DNA of 10,282 nucleotides, taken from CAJCIY01 sp036379355 (GTDB taxonomy: Bacteria > Actinomycetota > Actinomycetes > Mycobacteriales > CAJCIY01). Position numbers and translations under genes: made by a program. A model generated the notes under the pieces. That model had not been told where the DNA came from. It searched no databases and saw nothing but the letters and a program-made list of their open reading frames with translations. The stretch is taken from NCBI GenBank assembly GCA_036379355.1, contig DASVGV010000076.1:1-10282 (forward strand). The letters are read 5' to 3'. Below are positions 1 to 5,707 of this stretch, piece by piece. The stretch's first letter is position 1. Every line of letters starts with the position of its first letter.

Positions 1-340
1 AGGGCGGCGCAGCCGGCGGGGCCGGGGGGGCCGCCGCCGGAGCCGGGGCCGGCGACGGCGTCGCCGGCTGCGGCACGGGTGGCGTGGGCGCGGCCGGTTC
101 GGCGACCGGCGGCGCCGCGGACGCGGCAGCCTTCGTCGCCTTCGTCGCCTTCGCGGGCGCCTTCTCCGGCGCGGGCGCCGCCGACGGGAACGCCTCCCGG
201 AGCCGCCGGGCCACCGGCGGCTCGATCGTCGAGGACGCAGACTTGACGTACTCGCCGTGGTCGTTCAACCACGCGAGCACGTCCTTGCTCGTGATCCCGA
301 ACTCCTTGGCGAGTTCGTGGACGCGGGCCTTGCCAGCCAC
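1..340 (-). CDS. infB: Translation initiation factor IF-2, N-terminal part (cut by window edge)
   Basis: IF-2 is the GTPase that brings initiator fMet-tRNA to the 30S subunit and promotes 50S joining. Only about 113 N-terminal residues are visible. Residues 1-50 form the IF2_N domain typical of the family (AGKARVHELAKEFGITSKDV, then a WLNDHGEYVKSASS-like stretch). From about residue 53 an Ala/Pro/Lys-rich low-complexity linker runs to the edge, as in long actinobacterial IF-2 proteins. The G domain lies outside the window. The start is GTG at 338-340, with a good Shine-Dalgarno (AAGGAG on the minus strand, about 345-350) four bases upstream. It is the last visible gene of the rimP-nusA-ylxR-infB cluster, set apart from ylxR by a 184-bp spacer. 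Identification is firm from the N-terminal domain and gene order. Confidence 0.95.
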   Translation of the reverse strand, partial: MAGKARVHELAKEFGITSKDVLAWLNDHGEYVKSASSTIEPPVARRLREAFPSAAPAPEKAPAKATKATKAAASAAPPVAEPAAPTPPVPQPATPSPAPAPAAAPPAPPAAPP

Positions 341-524
341 AGTTCTCCTTTTCGGGAGGAACGCTCGCGTTCCGACCGGTCCGGTCGGGGGGTCGCGGGC
401 GATCCCTTCAGGTCTGGGCCGGCGGTCTCCCGCGCGGCCCTGCTACCGGGACGTACTCATTGGAGTGCGGTGCTCATCAGGAGCTCATCGGTTCGGGTCG
501 CCTGTCTGTTGCAGTTCGGTGCGG
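341..524 (-). promoter_or_regulatory. 184-bp ylxR-infB spacer with two inverted repeats in the infB leader
   Basis: There is no credible gene here. Read on the minus strand, just upstream of the infB Shine-Dalgarno, lies a perfect 7-bp inverted repeat (GGAACGC / GCGTTCC, 358-373, best drawn as a 6-bp stem with a 4-nt loop). Immediately next to it is a second 6-bp repeat with a single central base (GACCGG / CCGGTC, 374-386). They could be RNA stem-loops that modulate infB translation or an operator for a separate infB promoter. I saw no convincing -10/-35 pair and no U-tract, so neither a promoter nor a terminator can be claimed. The dyads are seen directly; any role is inference. Confidence 0.4.
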
Positions 525-791
525 TCAGGCCTGCTCCAGGTACGCGGCCAGCCGCGCGGAGTCGAGTGGGGCGGGCACCCGCAGGGCCCGCGGCCAGGCT
601 CGGCGCCGCTCGGCGAGGGCGAGGCAGCCGGCGTCCGGGTGCAGGTGCGCACCGCGTCCTCCGAGCCGCCGGCGCGGGTCGGGGACGAGGACGCCCTCGA
701 CTGCCACCACGCGAAGCAGGTCGCTCCTCGGCCCGCGCTCGCGGCACCCCACGCAGGTGCGCAGGCTGGGCGAAGCGGTACGAGGCGTCAT
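525..791 (-). CDS. ylxR: YlxR/RnpM family (DUF448) RNA-binding protein
   Basis: This 88-residue protein has the DUF448 signature: RTCVGCR at 11-17, a hydrophobic strand ending LLRVV (25-29), then GRGAHLHP (45-52), a Cys at 56 and the basic RALR (68-71). Its length matches the family. YlxR proteins are small cytosolic nucleic-acid-binding proteins encoded between nusA and infB in many Gram-positive bacteria; the Bacillus homologue is reported to bind RNase P RNA, hence the name RnpM. The three cysteines (13, 16, 56) are typical of actinobacterial members. The ATG at 789-791 lies 5 bp after the nusA stop with only a weak G-rich Shine-Dalgarno, which suggests translation coupled to nusA. The family assignment is secure; the role in this organism is inferred. 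Confidence 0.93.
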   Translation of the reverse strand: MTPRTASPSLRTCVGCRERGPRSDLLRVVAVEGVLVPDPRRRLGGRGAHLHPDAGCLALAERRRAWPRALRVPAPLDSARLAAYLEQA

Positions 792-796
792 CGAGT

Positions 797-1873
797 CTAG
801 CCCCCGGCGGCCGCATCCCCCACCGCCGGCGACGACGCGGGGTCCGCGGTCTCGACCGGCTCCGCCGCGCGGGCCGCGGGAACGGCGGACTCGCTGCGCG
901 GGGTGTCGCTGCGGATGTCGATCCGGCAGCCGGTCAGCCGCGCGGCCAGCCGGGCGTTCTGACCCTCCCGGCCGATCGCCAGCGACAGCTGGTAGTCGGG
1001 GACGACCACGCGCACCTGACGGGTGGCCGGGTCGACCAGCTGCGCGGACGCGACGGTCGCCGGGGACAGGGCCTGCGCGACGAAGGTGGCCGGGTCCTCG
1101 GCCCAGTCCACGATGTCGATCTTCTCGCCGGACAGCTCGGCTACGACGGCGCGGACGCGCTGCCCGAGCGGTCCGATGCAGGCGCCGCGCGCATTCACCC
1201 CGGGCGCCGTCGCGCGGACGGCGATCTTGGTGCGATGTCCGGCCTCGCGGGCGACGCCGACGATCTCGACGCTGCCGTCGGCAACCTCCGGCACCTCGAG
1301 CGCGAACAGCGCCCGTACCAGCTGCGGATGGCTGCGCGACACCGTCACCTGCGGGCCGCGCAGACCGCGCACGACATGCGTCACCAGCACCTTGAGGCGC
1401 GTGTTGTGCGCGTACGTCTCGCCGGGCACCTGCTCGGCCGGCGGCAGCGTCGCTTCGACGTTGCCCAGGTCGACCATGACGACGCCCGTGTCCAGCCGCC
1501 GGCCCTGGTGCGCCATGACCGTGCCGCCGACGAGGTCGCCCTCGCGGCCCGCGTACTCCTGATGGACGGTGTCGTCACGGGCCTCGCGCAGCCGCTGCAG
1601 GACGACCTGCTTGGCGGTCATGCTCGCGATGCGGCCGAAGCCCGCCGGGGTGTCGTCGTACTCGCGGACGACCGTGCCGTCCGCATCGGTCTCCTGCGCC
1701 CACACCACGACGTCGCCGGTCTTGCGGTCGACCGACACGCGCGCCTGCTGCTGCGCGCCCTCGCCGTGCCTGTACGCGGACAGGAGTGCGGTCTCCAGCG
1801 CCTCGATCAACGTGTCGAGCGGGATGTCCCGTTCGCGGACAAGACCCTTGAGCAGGGTGATATCGATGTTCAC
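797..1873 (-). CDS. nusA: Transcription termination/antitermination factor NusA
   Basis: NusA binds RNA polymerase and nascent RNA and influences pausing, termination and rRNA antitermination. The 358 residues show the expected order: N-terminal polymerase-binding domain (about 1-105), S1 domain (about 108-175, beginning GRVGDLVGGTV-like), KH1 (about 200-275, with ACIGPLGQR at 231-239 and GEKIDIVDWAEDP at 249-261), and KH2 (about 285-322, with AIGREGQNARLAA). A short Ala/Glu-rich tail follows instead of the acidic repeats of E. coli NusA, as is normal for actinobacteria, whose NusA is about 350 residues. The start is GTG at 1871-1873, overlapping the rimP stop as GTGA, so translation is probably coupled to rimP. 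Nothing looks broken. Confidence 0.97.
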   Translation of the reverse strand: MNIDITLLKGLVRERDIPLDTLIEALETALLSAYRHGEGAQQQARVSVDRKTGDVVVWAQETDADGTVVREYDDTPAGFGRIASMTAKQVVLQRLREARDDTVHQEYAGREGDLVGGTVMAHQGRRLDTGVVMVDLGNVEATLPPAEQVPGETYAHNTRLKVLVTHVVRGLRGPQVTVSRSHPQLVRALFALEVPEVADGSVEIVGVAREAGHRTKIAVRATAPGVNARGACIGPLGQRVRAVVAELSGEKIDIVDWAEDPATFVAQALSPATVASAQLVDPATRQVRVVVPDYQLSLAIGREGQNARLAARLTGCRIDIRSDTPRSESAVPAARAAEPVETADPASSPAVGDAAAGG

Positions 1874-2490
1874 GGCGTCTCCTCCTCGGCCTCGGCGGCA
1901 GCGTCGGTCTCGAGATCGGCAGGCTCGGTGGCGGACCGGCGGAACTCCAGCTGGACCAGCGCGGTACGCACCTCGTCGTAGGGCACCCGGACCGGTCGGC
2001 CGTCGACGTCGAGGTCAGCGCCCCGGTCGTCGGCGCCGGCAATGCGCCCGGTCACGCTCGTGCCGTCCGTGCAGCGCACCTGGACCAGTCGTCCGCGGGC
2101 GCGCCGCCAGTGCCGCGGGAGTGTGAGCGGGGCGGACGTGCCGCGGCTGGAGACCTCCAGGTCGTACGCCCCCTGCAACTGGGCCGGCAGGCTCCCGTCG
2201 CGTTCGTCCAGCACGTGCGACACGACTGCCGTCGCGGCAGCCACCGCGTCCAGGTCGACCCCCCCGTCGCGGTCGACCGCGACCGCGACGGTGTGCCGGC
2301 GGCCGGCACGGCGTACGGAGACATCCTCGAGGTCGTAGCCGGCGGCGGCGAGCGGTTCGGCCAGCAGGCCCGCCAGCACACCGGCGGCGCGACGGGCCGA
2401 TGCGGCGCCGCCCGAACCCGGCGCCTGACCGGGCGTGCCGGACCCCGTGCCGGGCGAGCGGGCGCCCCGGTCGGGCCTCCTGGTCGCCAT
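1870..2490 (-). CDS. rimP: Ribosome maturation factor RimP
   Basis: RimP acts in late assembly of the 30S subunit. The protein is 206 residues if started at the ATG 2488-2490, which has a strong GAGGAGG Shine-Dalgarno six bases upstream; a longer reading to 2622 is open but would run through the promoter region. Residues 1-32 are a disordered basic Gly/Pro/Ser extension. The N-terminal domain spans about 33-122 (GYDLEDVSVRR, then YDLEVSS at 109-115) and the SH3-like C-terminal domain about 123-185 (LTLPRHWRRARGRLV, then VPYDEV). One oddity is that the usually conserved SSPGxxRPL motif reads SSRGTSAPL here (114-122). An acidic tail follows. It is the first gene of the minus-strand operon and shares GTGA with nusA. 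Confidence 0.93.
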   Translation of the reverse strand: MATRRPDRGARSPGTGSGTPGQAPGSGGAASARRAAGVLAGLLAEPLAAAGYDLEDVSVRRAGRRHTVAVAVDRDGGVDLDAVAAATAVVSHVLDERDGSLPAQLQGAYDLEVSSRGTSAPLTLPRHWRRARGRLVQVRCTDGTSVTGRIAGADDRGADLDVDGRPVRVPYDEVRTALVQLEFRRSATEPADLETDAAAEAEEETP

Positions 2491-2496
2491 GGTCGG

Positions 2497-2531
2497 CCTC
2501 CTCGCCGTGTGCAGTTGTGAGCGCGATCCTA
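2497..2531 (-). promoter_or_regulatory. Putative promoter -10 and Shine-Dalgarno for the rimP operon
   Basis: On the minus strand a TAGGAT hexamer (2526-2531) fits the actinobacterial -10 pattern TANNNT. Initiation about seven bases downstream (near 2519) would give a leader of roughly 29 nt containing GAGGAGG (2497-2503), well placed for the ATG at 2490. No clear -35 (TTGAC-like) is seen at 16-18 bp spacing, so a weak or extended -10 promoter is assumed. Confidence 0.5.
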
Positions 2532-2553
2532 CGTCGGCAGGCGGGTCACGGCG

Positions 2554-2559
2554 TAGGCT
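2554..2559 (+). promoter_or_regulatory. Possible -10 element for the tatA operon
   Basis: TAGGCT on the plus strand matches TANNNT and points away from the rimP -10, making a back-to-back divergent pair about 22 bp apart. It would give tatA a leader of about 85 nt that includes the inverted repeats at 2589-2616. There is no recognisable -35, so this is a weak call. Confidence 0.3.
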
Positions 2560-2588
2560 GACGAGGTCCCGGACGGCGCCCTGCCGTT

Positions 2589-2616
2589 TCGTGCGCACGA
2601 CGAACCGGCACGGTTC
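2589..2616. repeat. Adjacent palindromes in the tatA leader
   Basis: A perfect 12-bp palindrome, TCGTGCGCACGA (2589-2600), is followed one base later by a 6-3-6 inverted repeat, GAACCG-GCA-CGGTTC (2602-2616). Both lie between the putative tatA -10 and the tatA Shine-Dalgarno (2639-2644). The 12-bp palindrome looks like a dimeric repressor site; the second could equally be an RNA hairpin. The symmetry is seen directly, but I do not recognise the regulator. Confidence 0.5.
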
Positions 2617-2651
2617 CTGCACCGCGCCGGCAGCGACGAAGGAGCGAGCAC

Positions 2652-3035
2652 ATGCTGCGTGGTGGCCTCGAGTGGTGGCACATCGTGATCTTGCTGGTGG
2701 TGCTCTTCGCCCTGTTCGGGTACAAGAAGCTCCCGTCCGCGACCAAGTCCGTCGCCCAGTCGCTCAAGATCTTCCGGGACGAGACCAAGGGTCTGCGCGG
2801 CGGGCACGACGAGGAGTCCCCGGCCTCGGCGGGTGAGCACGTGAGCAGCATCGGGCCCGGCAGCGCCGCGATCCCCGCTCCCGCGCCCGCACCCGTCACC
2901 GTTCCCGCGGCGCCCCCTCAGGAACACGCGTCCGCCCAGGTCGCCGAACCCGCGGCGGTCGCCGCCCCGGCGCCGAACGCGGGGACGCCTGCCGGCGCCG
3001 GGCAGTCGCTGGCGCCGCGACCCAAGAGTCGCTGA
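2652..3035 (+). CDS. tatA: Sec-independent translocase subunit TatA
   Basis: TatA oligomerises in the cytoplasmic membrane to form the protein-conducting part of the twin-arginine translocase. The 127-residue protein has the family layout: a short N-terminus, one membrane helix (about 9-22, WHIVILLVVLFALFG), the F22-G23 hinge, an amphipathic helix starting YKKLPSATKSVAQSLKIF (24-41), then an acidic patch. From about residue 57 it ends in an Ala/Pro-rich tail of some 70 residues, long compared with E. coli TatA (89 residues in total) and probably disordered. The ATG at 2652 has a strong AAGGAG seven bases upstream. tatC follows after 34 bp. No tatB is present here; actinobacteria usually encode it elsewhere. 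Confidence 0.95.
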   Translation: MLRGGLEWWHIVILLVVLFALFGYKKLPSATKSVAQSLKIFRDETKGLRGGHDEESPASAGEHVSSIGPGSAAIPAPAPAPVTVPAAPPQEHASAQVAEPAAVAAPAPNAGTPAGAGQSLAPRPKSR

Positions 3036-3069
3036 CACCCGGGTCCGCCTCCCGACGGCTGCACCCGCA

Positions 3070-3951
3070 GTGAGCGTTCCGCGCCTCCACCGGCGCCGCA
3101 CCCCGGGCGGGGACGACGGCACGATGCCGCTCGTCGACCACCTCAACGAGCTGCGCCGGCGACTGTTCAAGTCCGCGATCGCCCTCGTCCTCGGCATGGT
3201 CGTCGGATTCATCGTGTTCCCGCACGTCTTCCACGTGCTCGAACACCCGTACTGCCAGGTGCCCTCGGTGCGCCAGCACGAGGTCAACGGGGTGTGCAGC
3301 CTCAACGTCTTCGGCATCCTCGACCCGTTCAAGGTCAAGCTGCAGATCACCTTCTACACCGGCCTGGTGCTCGCCGCACCGGTCTGGCTCTGGCAGCTGT
3401 GGCGGTTCATCACCCCGGGCCTCTACCGTCACGAGCGGCGTTGGGGGGCGTTCTTCGTCGCCGCCAGCCTGACCCTCTTCGCGGTCGGGGCCTACTGCGC
3501 GTACCTGCTGCTGCCCACCTCGCTCGGCGCCCTGCTCGGCTTCGGCGGGCACGACACCCTGAACACGCTCATCACGGCCAACTCGTACCTGAAGTACGTC
3601 CAGGGGATGTTGCTGGTGTTCGGCGTGGGCTTCGAGTTCCCGCTGATCGCCATCCTGCTCTGCTCGCTCGGCATCCTGTCCGGCCGGCGGCTGCTGCGCT
3701 GGTGGCGCGGGTTCGTCCTGGGCATCACCGTCTTCGCGGCATTCGCCGTTCCCAGCCCCGACCCGCTGTCCATGCTCGCGCTCGCGATCCCGCTGTGGGT
3801 CCTGTTCTTCATCTCGGTGGGCATCTGCCTGCTCATCGACCGGCGGCGGGCCCGCAAGCGGGCGGCCGAGGAGCAGCGCATCGCCGACGAGCTGGGCATC
3901 GACGTCGGCACCCTGTCGGTGCCGTTCGTCGACGTGCCGCTCGAGCAGTGA
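3070..3951 (+). CDS. tatC: Sec-independent translocase subunit TatC
   Basis: TatC is the six-helix membrane receptor that recognises twin-arginine signal peptides. The 293-residue protein carries the signature HLNELRRRL (24-32, Glu27), GLYRHERR (117-124, Glu122), GVGFEFP (185-191, Glu189) and SPDPLSM (229-235, Asp231), matching the functional acidic positions of E. coli TatC. Hydrophobic helices lie at roughly 35-55, 93-113, 128-148, 177-199, 213-228 and 235-256. The first external loop has a Cys pair (62 and 76). A basic stretch and a charged cytosolic tail end the protein. The GTG at 3070 is chosen; an ATG at 3124 (residue 19) is possible, and neither has a good Shine-Dalgarno. The next gene starts 3 bp after its stop, implying co-translation. 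Confidence 0.95.
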   Translation: MSVPRLHRRRTPGGDDGTMPLVDHLNELRRRLFKSAIALVLGMVVGFIVFPHVFHVLEHPYCQVPSVRQHEVNGVCSLNVFGILDPFKVKLQITFYTGLVLAAPVWLWQLWRFITPGLYRHERRWGAFFVAASLTLFAVGAYCAYLLLPTSLGALLGFGGHDTLNTLITANSYLKYVQGMLLVFGVGFEFPLIAILLCSLGILSGRRLLRWWRGFVLGITVFAAFAVPSPDPLSMLALAIPLWVLFFISVGICLLIDRRRARKRAAEEQRIADELGIDVGTLSVPFVDVPLEQ

Positions 3952-3954
3952 CAG

Positions 3955-4629
3955 GTGGACAGCCACGTCGACCCGGCGCGCCTGCACGCCCTCCTGGACC
4001 GGGCGCGGCGTGACCTCGACCGGACCGAGGTCGAGAACGACACCCAGCTCGCCGCCCGCGCCGCGGGCGGCGGAGACGACATCGCGCAGCTGCAGACCGC
4101 GGCGGCGCTGGAGAACCTCGCCGTCTCCCTCTACACGGCGGCGCTGACCCTGCCCGCGCTGCGCGGCGGCGACGGGACCGTCACGGCGTTCGTGACCGCG
4201 ACGCGCAACCAGCACGCCGACCATGCCGCCGCCTTCAACACGGCGGTGACGCAGGCAGGCGGCGGCGTGCAGACGAACCCGGACCCCACCTACGACCGGA
4301 TCGTCCAGAACGCGCCGTTCGCGACGATGGACGACGTCGTCGTCCTTGCCGCCCGGCTCGAGAACGTCATGACGCAGACGTACGTACGCTCGACCGCGGA
4401 CGCCGGGATCCCCGCCCTGCGCGCCCTGTTCGCCTCGGTGGCCGCCGTGGAGGCCCAGCACCAGGCCGTTCTCCTCGCCGCCGGCGCGCTGCTGCAGGCT
4501 GCACCCGCCACATCGCTGTCGCTGCAACCGGCTGTCGCCCGCCTGCCCGCGGCGGTCGGCTGGGCCGGCTTTCCCGTCGCGGTCACCCCCGTGACGAACG
4601 CGGCGCCCCCGGCGGAGGGAGCCCTGTGA
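3955..4629 (+). CDS. Ferritin-like four-helix protein 1, apparently cytosolic
   Basis: This 224-residue protein lacks a signal peptide or membrane helix. It shows four helices with ferritin-like carboxylate/His positions: helix A ALENLAVSLY (Glu53), helix B NQHADHAAAF (His87, His90), helix C ARLENVMTQTY (Glu136) and helix D VEAQHQAVLL (Glu166, His169). The usual second ExxH is replaced by HxxH in helix B. Proteins of this kind are annotated as ferritin-like (Ferritin_2-like); substrates are mostly unknown. Residues 1-40 are charged and 183-224 are a Pro/Ala/Val-rich tail. The GTG start lies 3 bp after the tatC stop with no clear Shine-Dalgarno, and the stop overlaps the next start as GTGA. 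I infer a metal-binding or redox role; no iron-storage or catalase activity can be assigned. Confidence 0.75.
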   Translation: MDSHVDPARLHALLDRARRDLDRTEVENDTQLAARAAGGGDDIAQLQTAAALENLAVSLYTAALTLPALRGGDGTVTAFVTATRNQHADHAAAFNTAVTQAGGGVQTNPDPTYDRIVQNAPFATMDDVVVLAARLENVMTQTYVRSTADAGIPALRALFASVAAVEAQHQAVLLAAGALLQAAPATSLSLQPAVARLPAAVGWAGFPVAVTPVTNAAPPAEGAL

Positions 4630-5297
4630 CCCCCCGTACCGCCAACATCGCCACGTCCCGGCGCAGCATCCTGCTCGGCGGCCTGAGCGCGGCGGCCGCG
4701 GCCGGTCTCACGGCCTGCAGCGGCTCGTCGCGCGGGGTGCGACACGCAGCGGCGCACCCGTCCACCGCTCCCGCCTCCTCCGAGGCGAGTCCGTACGTCG
4801 GGCCCCTCCGGGCGCTCGCGCTGGCGGCCGCGCTCGACAACCTGGCGGTACAGGCGTACGCGGTGGCGCGGACACGGGCGGCGGGGAGCGGCTACGGCAG
4901 CGTGCCGCCGGCCGTCACCGCGTTCCTGACCGCCGCCCAGGCCCAGCACCGCGAGCACGCAAGCGCGTGGAACGCCCGGCTGTCCGCGGGCGGGGCCCCG
5001 CCGGTCACGGCCGTGCCCCTGCGCGGCGCCGCGTCGCTGCTCGCGCCGTTCCACGCGGCGGCCACCGTTCACGACCTCGAGACCGCGGCCGGCACCCTCG
5101 AGCTGGCGCTGGCGCAGACGTGCCTGGCAGCGATCAACGGGCTGACCGACGCCGCCGACCTCGGCCTCGCGGCGGCCGTCGCACCGGTCGAGGCGCAGCA
5201 CGCGGCGATCCTGAACATGTTCCTGGGCACGACGCCGGTACCGGCGGCGACACTCTCGACCGGCTCCGCCGTGTCGCCGGACACCCTGACCGCCTGA
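4626..5297 (+). CDS. Tat-exported ferritin-like lipoprotein (ferritin-like 2)
   Basis: This 223-residue protein starts with a twin-arginine signal (SRRSILLGG, 11-19), an Ala-rich hydrophobic core and a lipobox LTAC with Cys31, so it is predicted to be exported folded by Tat and lipid-anchored outside the membrane. A Ser/Ala/Pro linker (32-58) precedes a four-helix domain related to the preceding gene: ALDNLAVQAY (Asp71), AQHREHASAW (His108, His111), TLELALAQTC (Glu159) and VEAQHAAIL (Glu189, His192). Asp replaces Glu in helix A, and Cys166 sits in helix C. The GTG start overlaps the previous stop by 4 bp, and the stop is 2 bp before the cupredoxin ATG. It looks like an extracytoplasmic partner of the cytosolic paralogue upstream. 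The metal and substrate are unknown. Confidence 0.78.
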   Translation: MTPRTANIATSRRSILLGGLSAAAAAGLTACSGSSRGVRHAAAHPSTAPASSEASPYVGPLRALALAAALDNLAVQAYAVARTRAAGSGYGSVPPAVTAFLTAAQAQHREHASAWNARLSAGGAPPVTAVPLRGAASLLAPFHAAATVHDLETAAGTLELALAQTCLAAINGLTDAADLGLAAAVAPVEAQHAAILNMFLGTTPVPAATLSTGSAVSPDTLTA

Positions 5298-5299
5298 CC

Positions 5300-5683
5300 A
5301 TGGTCGCCGGGAGCCCGAAGGTGGTCGGTCCGCTCGCTGCCGCTGCCGCCGCCGCCGCGCTCGCGGTCCTGGCCGCCTGCAGCGGGAGCGGGCCGGGCGC
5401 GGGTGGCCCGAGCGCTCCGCCGCCGACGACGCCCCCTGCGCGCCAGACCGTCCAGATCCTGAACTACGCGTACTCCCCGCAGCACATCACGGTGCCGGTG
5501 GGGACGACCGTGACCTGGGTGCAGGAGGACAGCACCCTGCACACCGTCACCGATCCGGGCGTCTTCGACTCCGGTGACCTCGCGCGCGGCCAGCGCTTCA
5601 GCTACACGTTCCGCACCCCCGGCACGTACGCCTACCACGGCACCGTCCACGCGGGCCTGTCCGGCTCGGTGACCGTGCAGTAG
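5300..5683 (+). CDS. Cupredoxin-fold lipoprotein with incomplete copper site
   Basis: This 127-residue protein has a signal peptide with an Ala-rich core and lipobox LAAC (Cys27), a Pro/Ser/Thr linker (28-48), then an amicyanin/plastocyanin-like domain (about 50-127): VQILNYAYSPQHITVPVGTT, VTWVQEDSTLHTV (His81), RTPGTYAYHGTVHAGLSGSV. In amicyanin the last loop reads YHCTPHPFM, supplying Cys, His and Met ligands. Here the matching positions are Gly114, His117 and Leu120, so the Cys and Met are missing while His81 and His117 remain, with His113 as an extra candidate. A classical blue type-1 copper site therefore cannot form; it may bind metal through histidines or be structural. ATG 5300 begins 2 bp after the previous stop with no clear Shine-Dalgarno. 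Confidence 0.85.
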   Translation: MVAGSPKVVGPLAAAAAAAALAVLAACSGSGPGAGGPSAPPPTTPPARQTVQILNYAYSPQHITVPVGTTVTWVQEDSTLHTVTDPGVFDSGDLARGQRFSYTFRTPGTYAYHGTVHAGLSGSVTVQ

Positions 5684-5698
5684 CCGGCGCGCCCGGCT
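5682..5698 (+). repeat. Small hairpin after the cupredoxin gene
   Basis: A perfect 6-bp inverted repeat, AGCCGG / CCGGCT with a 5-nt loop, begins within the cupredoxin stop codon and ends ten bases before the next start codon. There is no T-run after it, so it is unlikely to be a full intrinsic terminator. It could lower expression of downstream genes or stabilise a processed 3' end. Confidence 0.35.
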
Positions 5699-5707
5699 CC
5701 GGCCCGC

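Noticed and set aside
8..190. Repeat-like GGCGCC/GCCGGC tracts at the left end
   Set aside because: They encode the ordinary Ala/Pro-rich linker of IF-2; no separate repeat element is needed.
257..1981. Long plus-strand open frame opposite nusA, ylxR and infB (574 codons)
   Set aside because: Arg/Ala/Gly-rich composition with no family motifs. It lies antisense to three well-supported genes and is a typical by-product of very high GC content.
2602..2616. LexA (SOS) box in the tatA leader
   Set aside because: The half-sites GAAC/GTTC are separated by 7 bases rather than the 4 expected for the actinobacterial SOS box.
2491..2622. N-terminal extension of RimP to 2622
   Set aside because: The extension crosses the -10 motif, while the ATG at 2490 has an excellent Shine-Dalgarno and already includes the whole domain.
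2896..4527. Long minus-strand open frame opposite tatC and ferritin-like 1 (543 codons)
   Set aside because: His/Gln/Glu/Arg-rich nonsense composition, no start context, antisense to clear TatC motifs.
4967..5299. Longer in-frame start for the cupredoxin gene
   Set aside because: The upstream extension overlaps ferritin-like 2 and would bury the lipoprotein signal peptide that starts at 5300.
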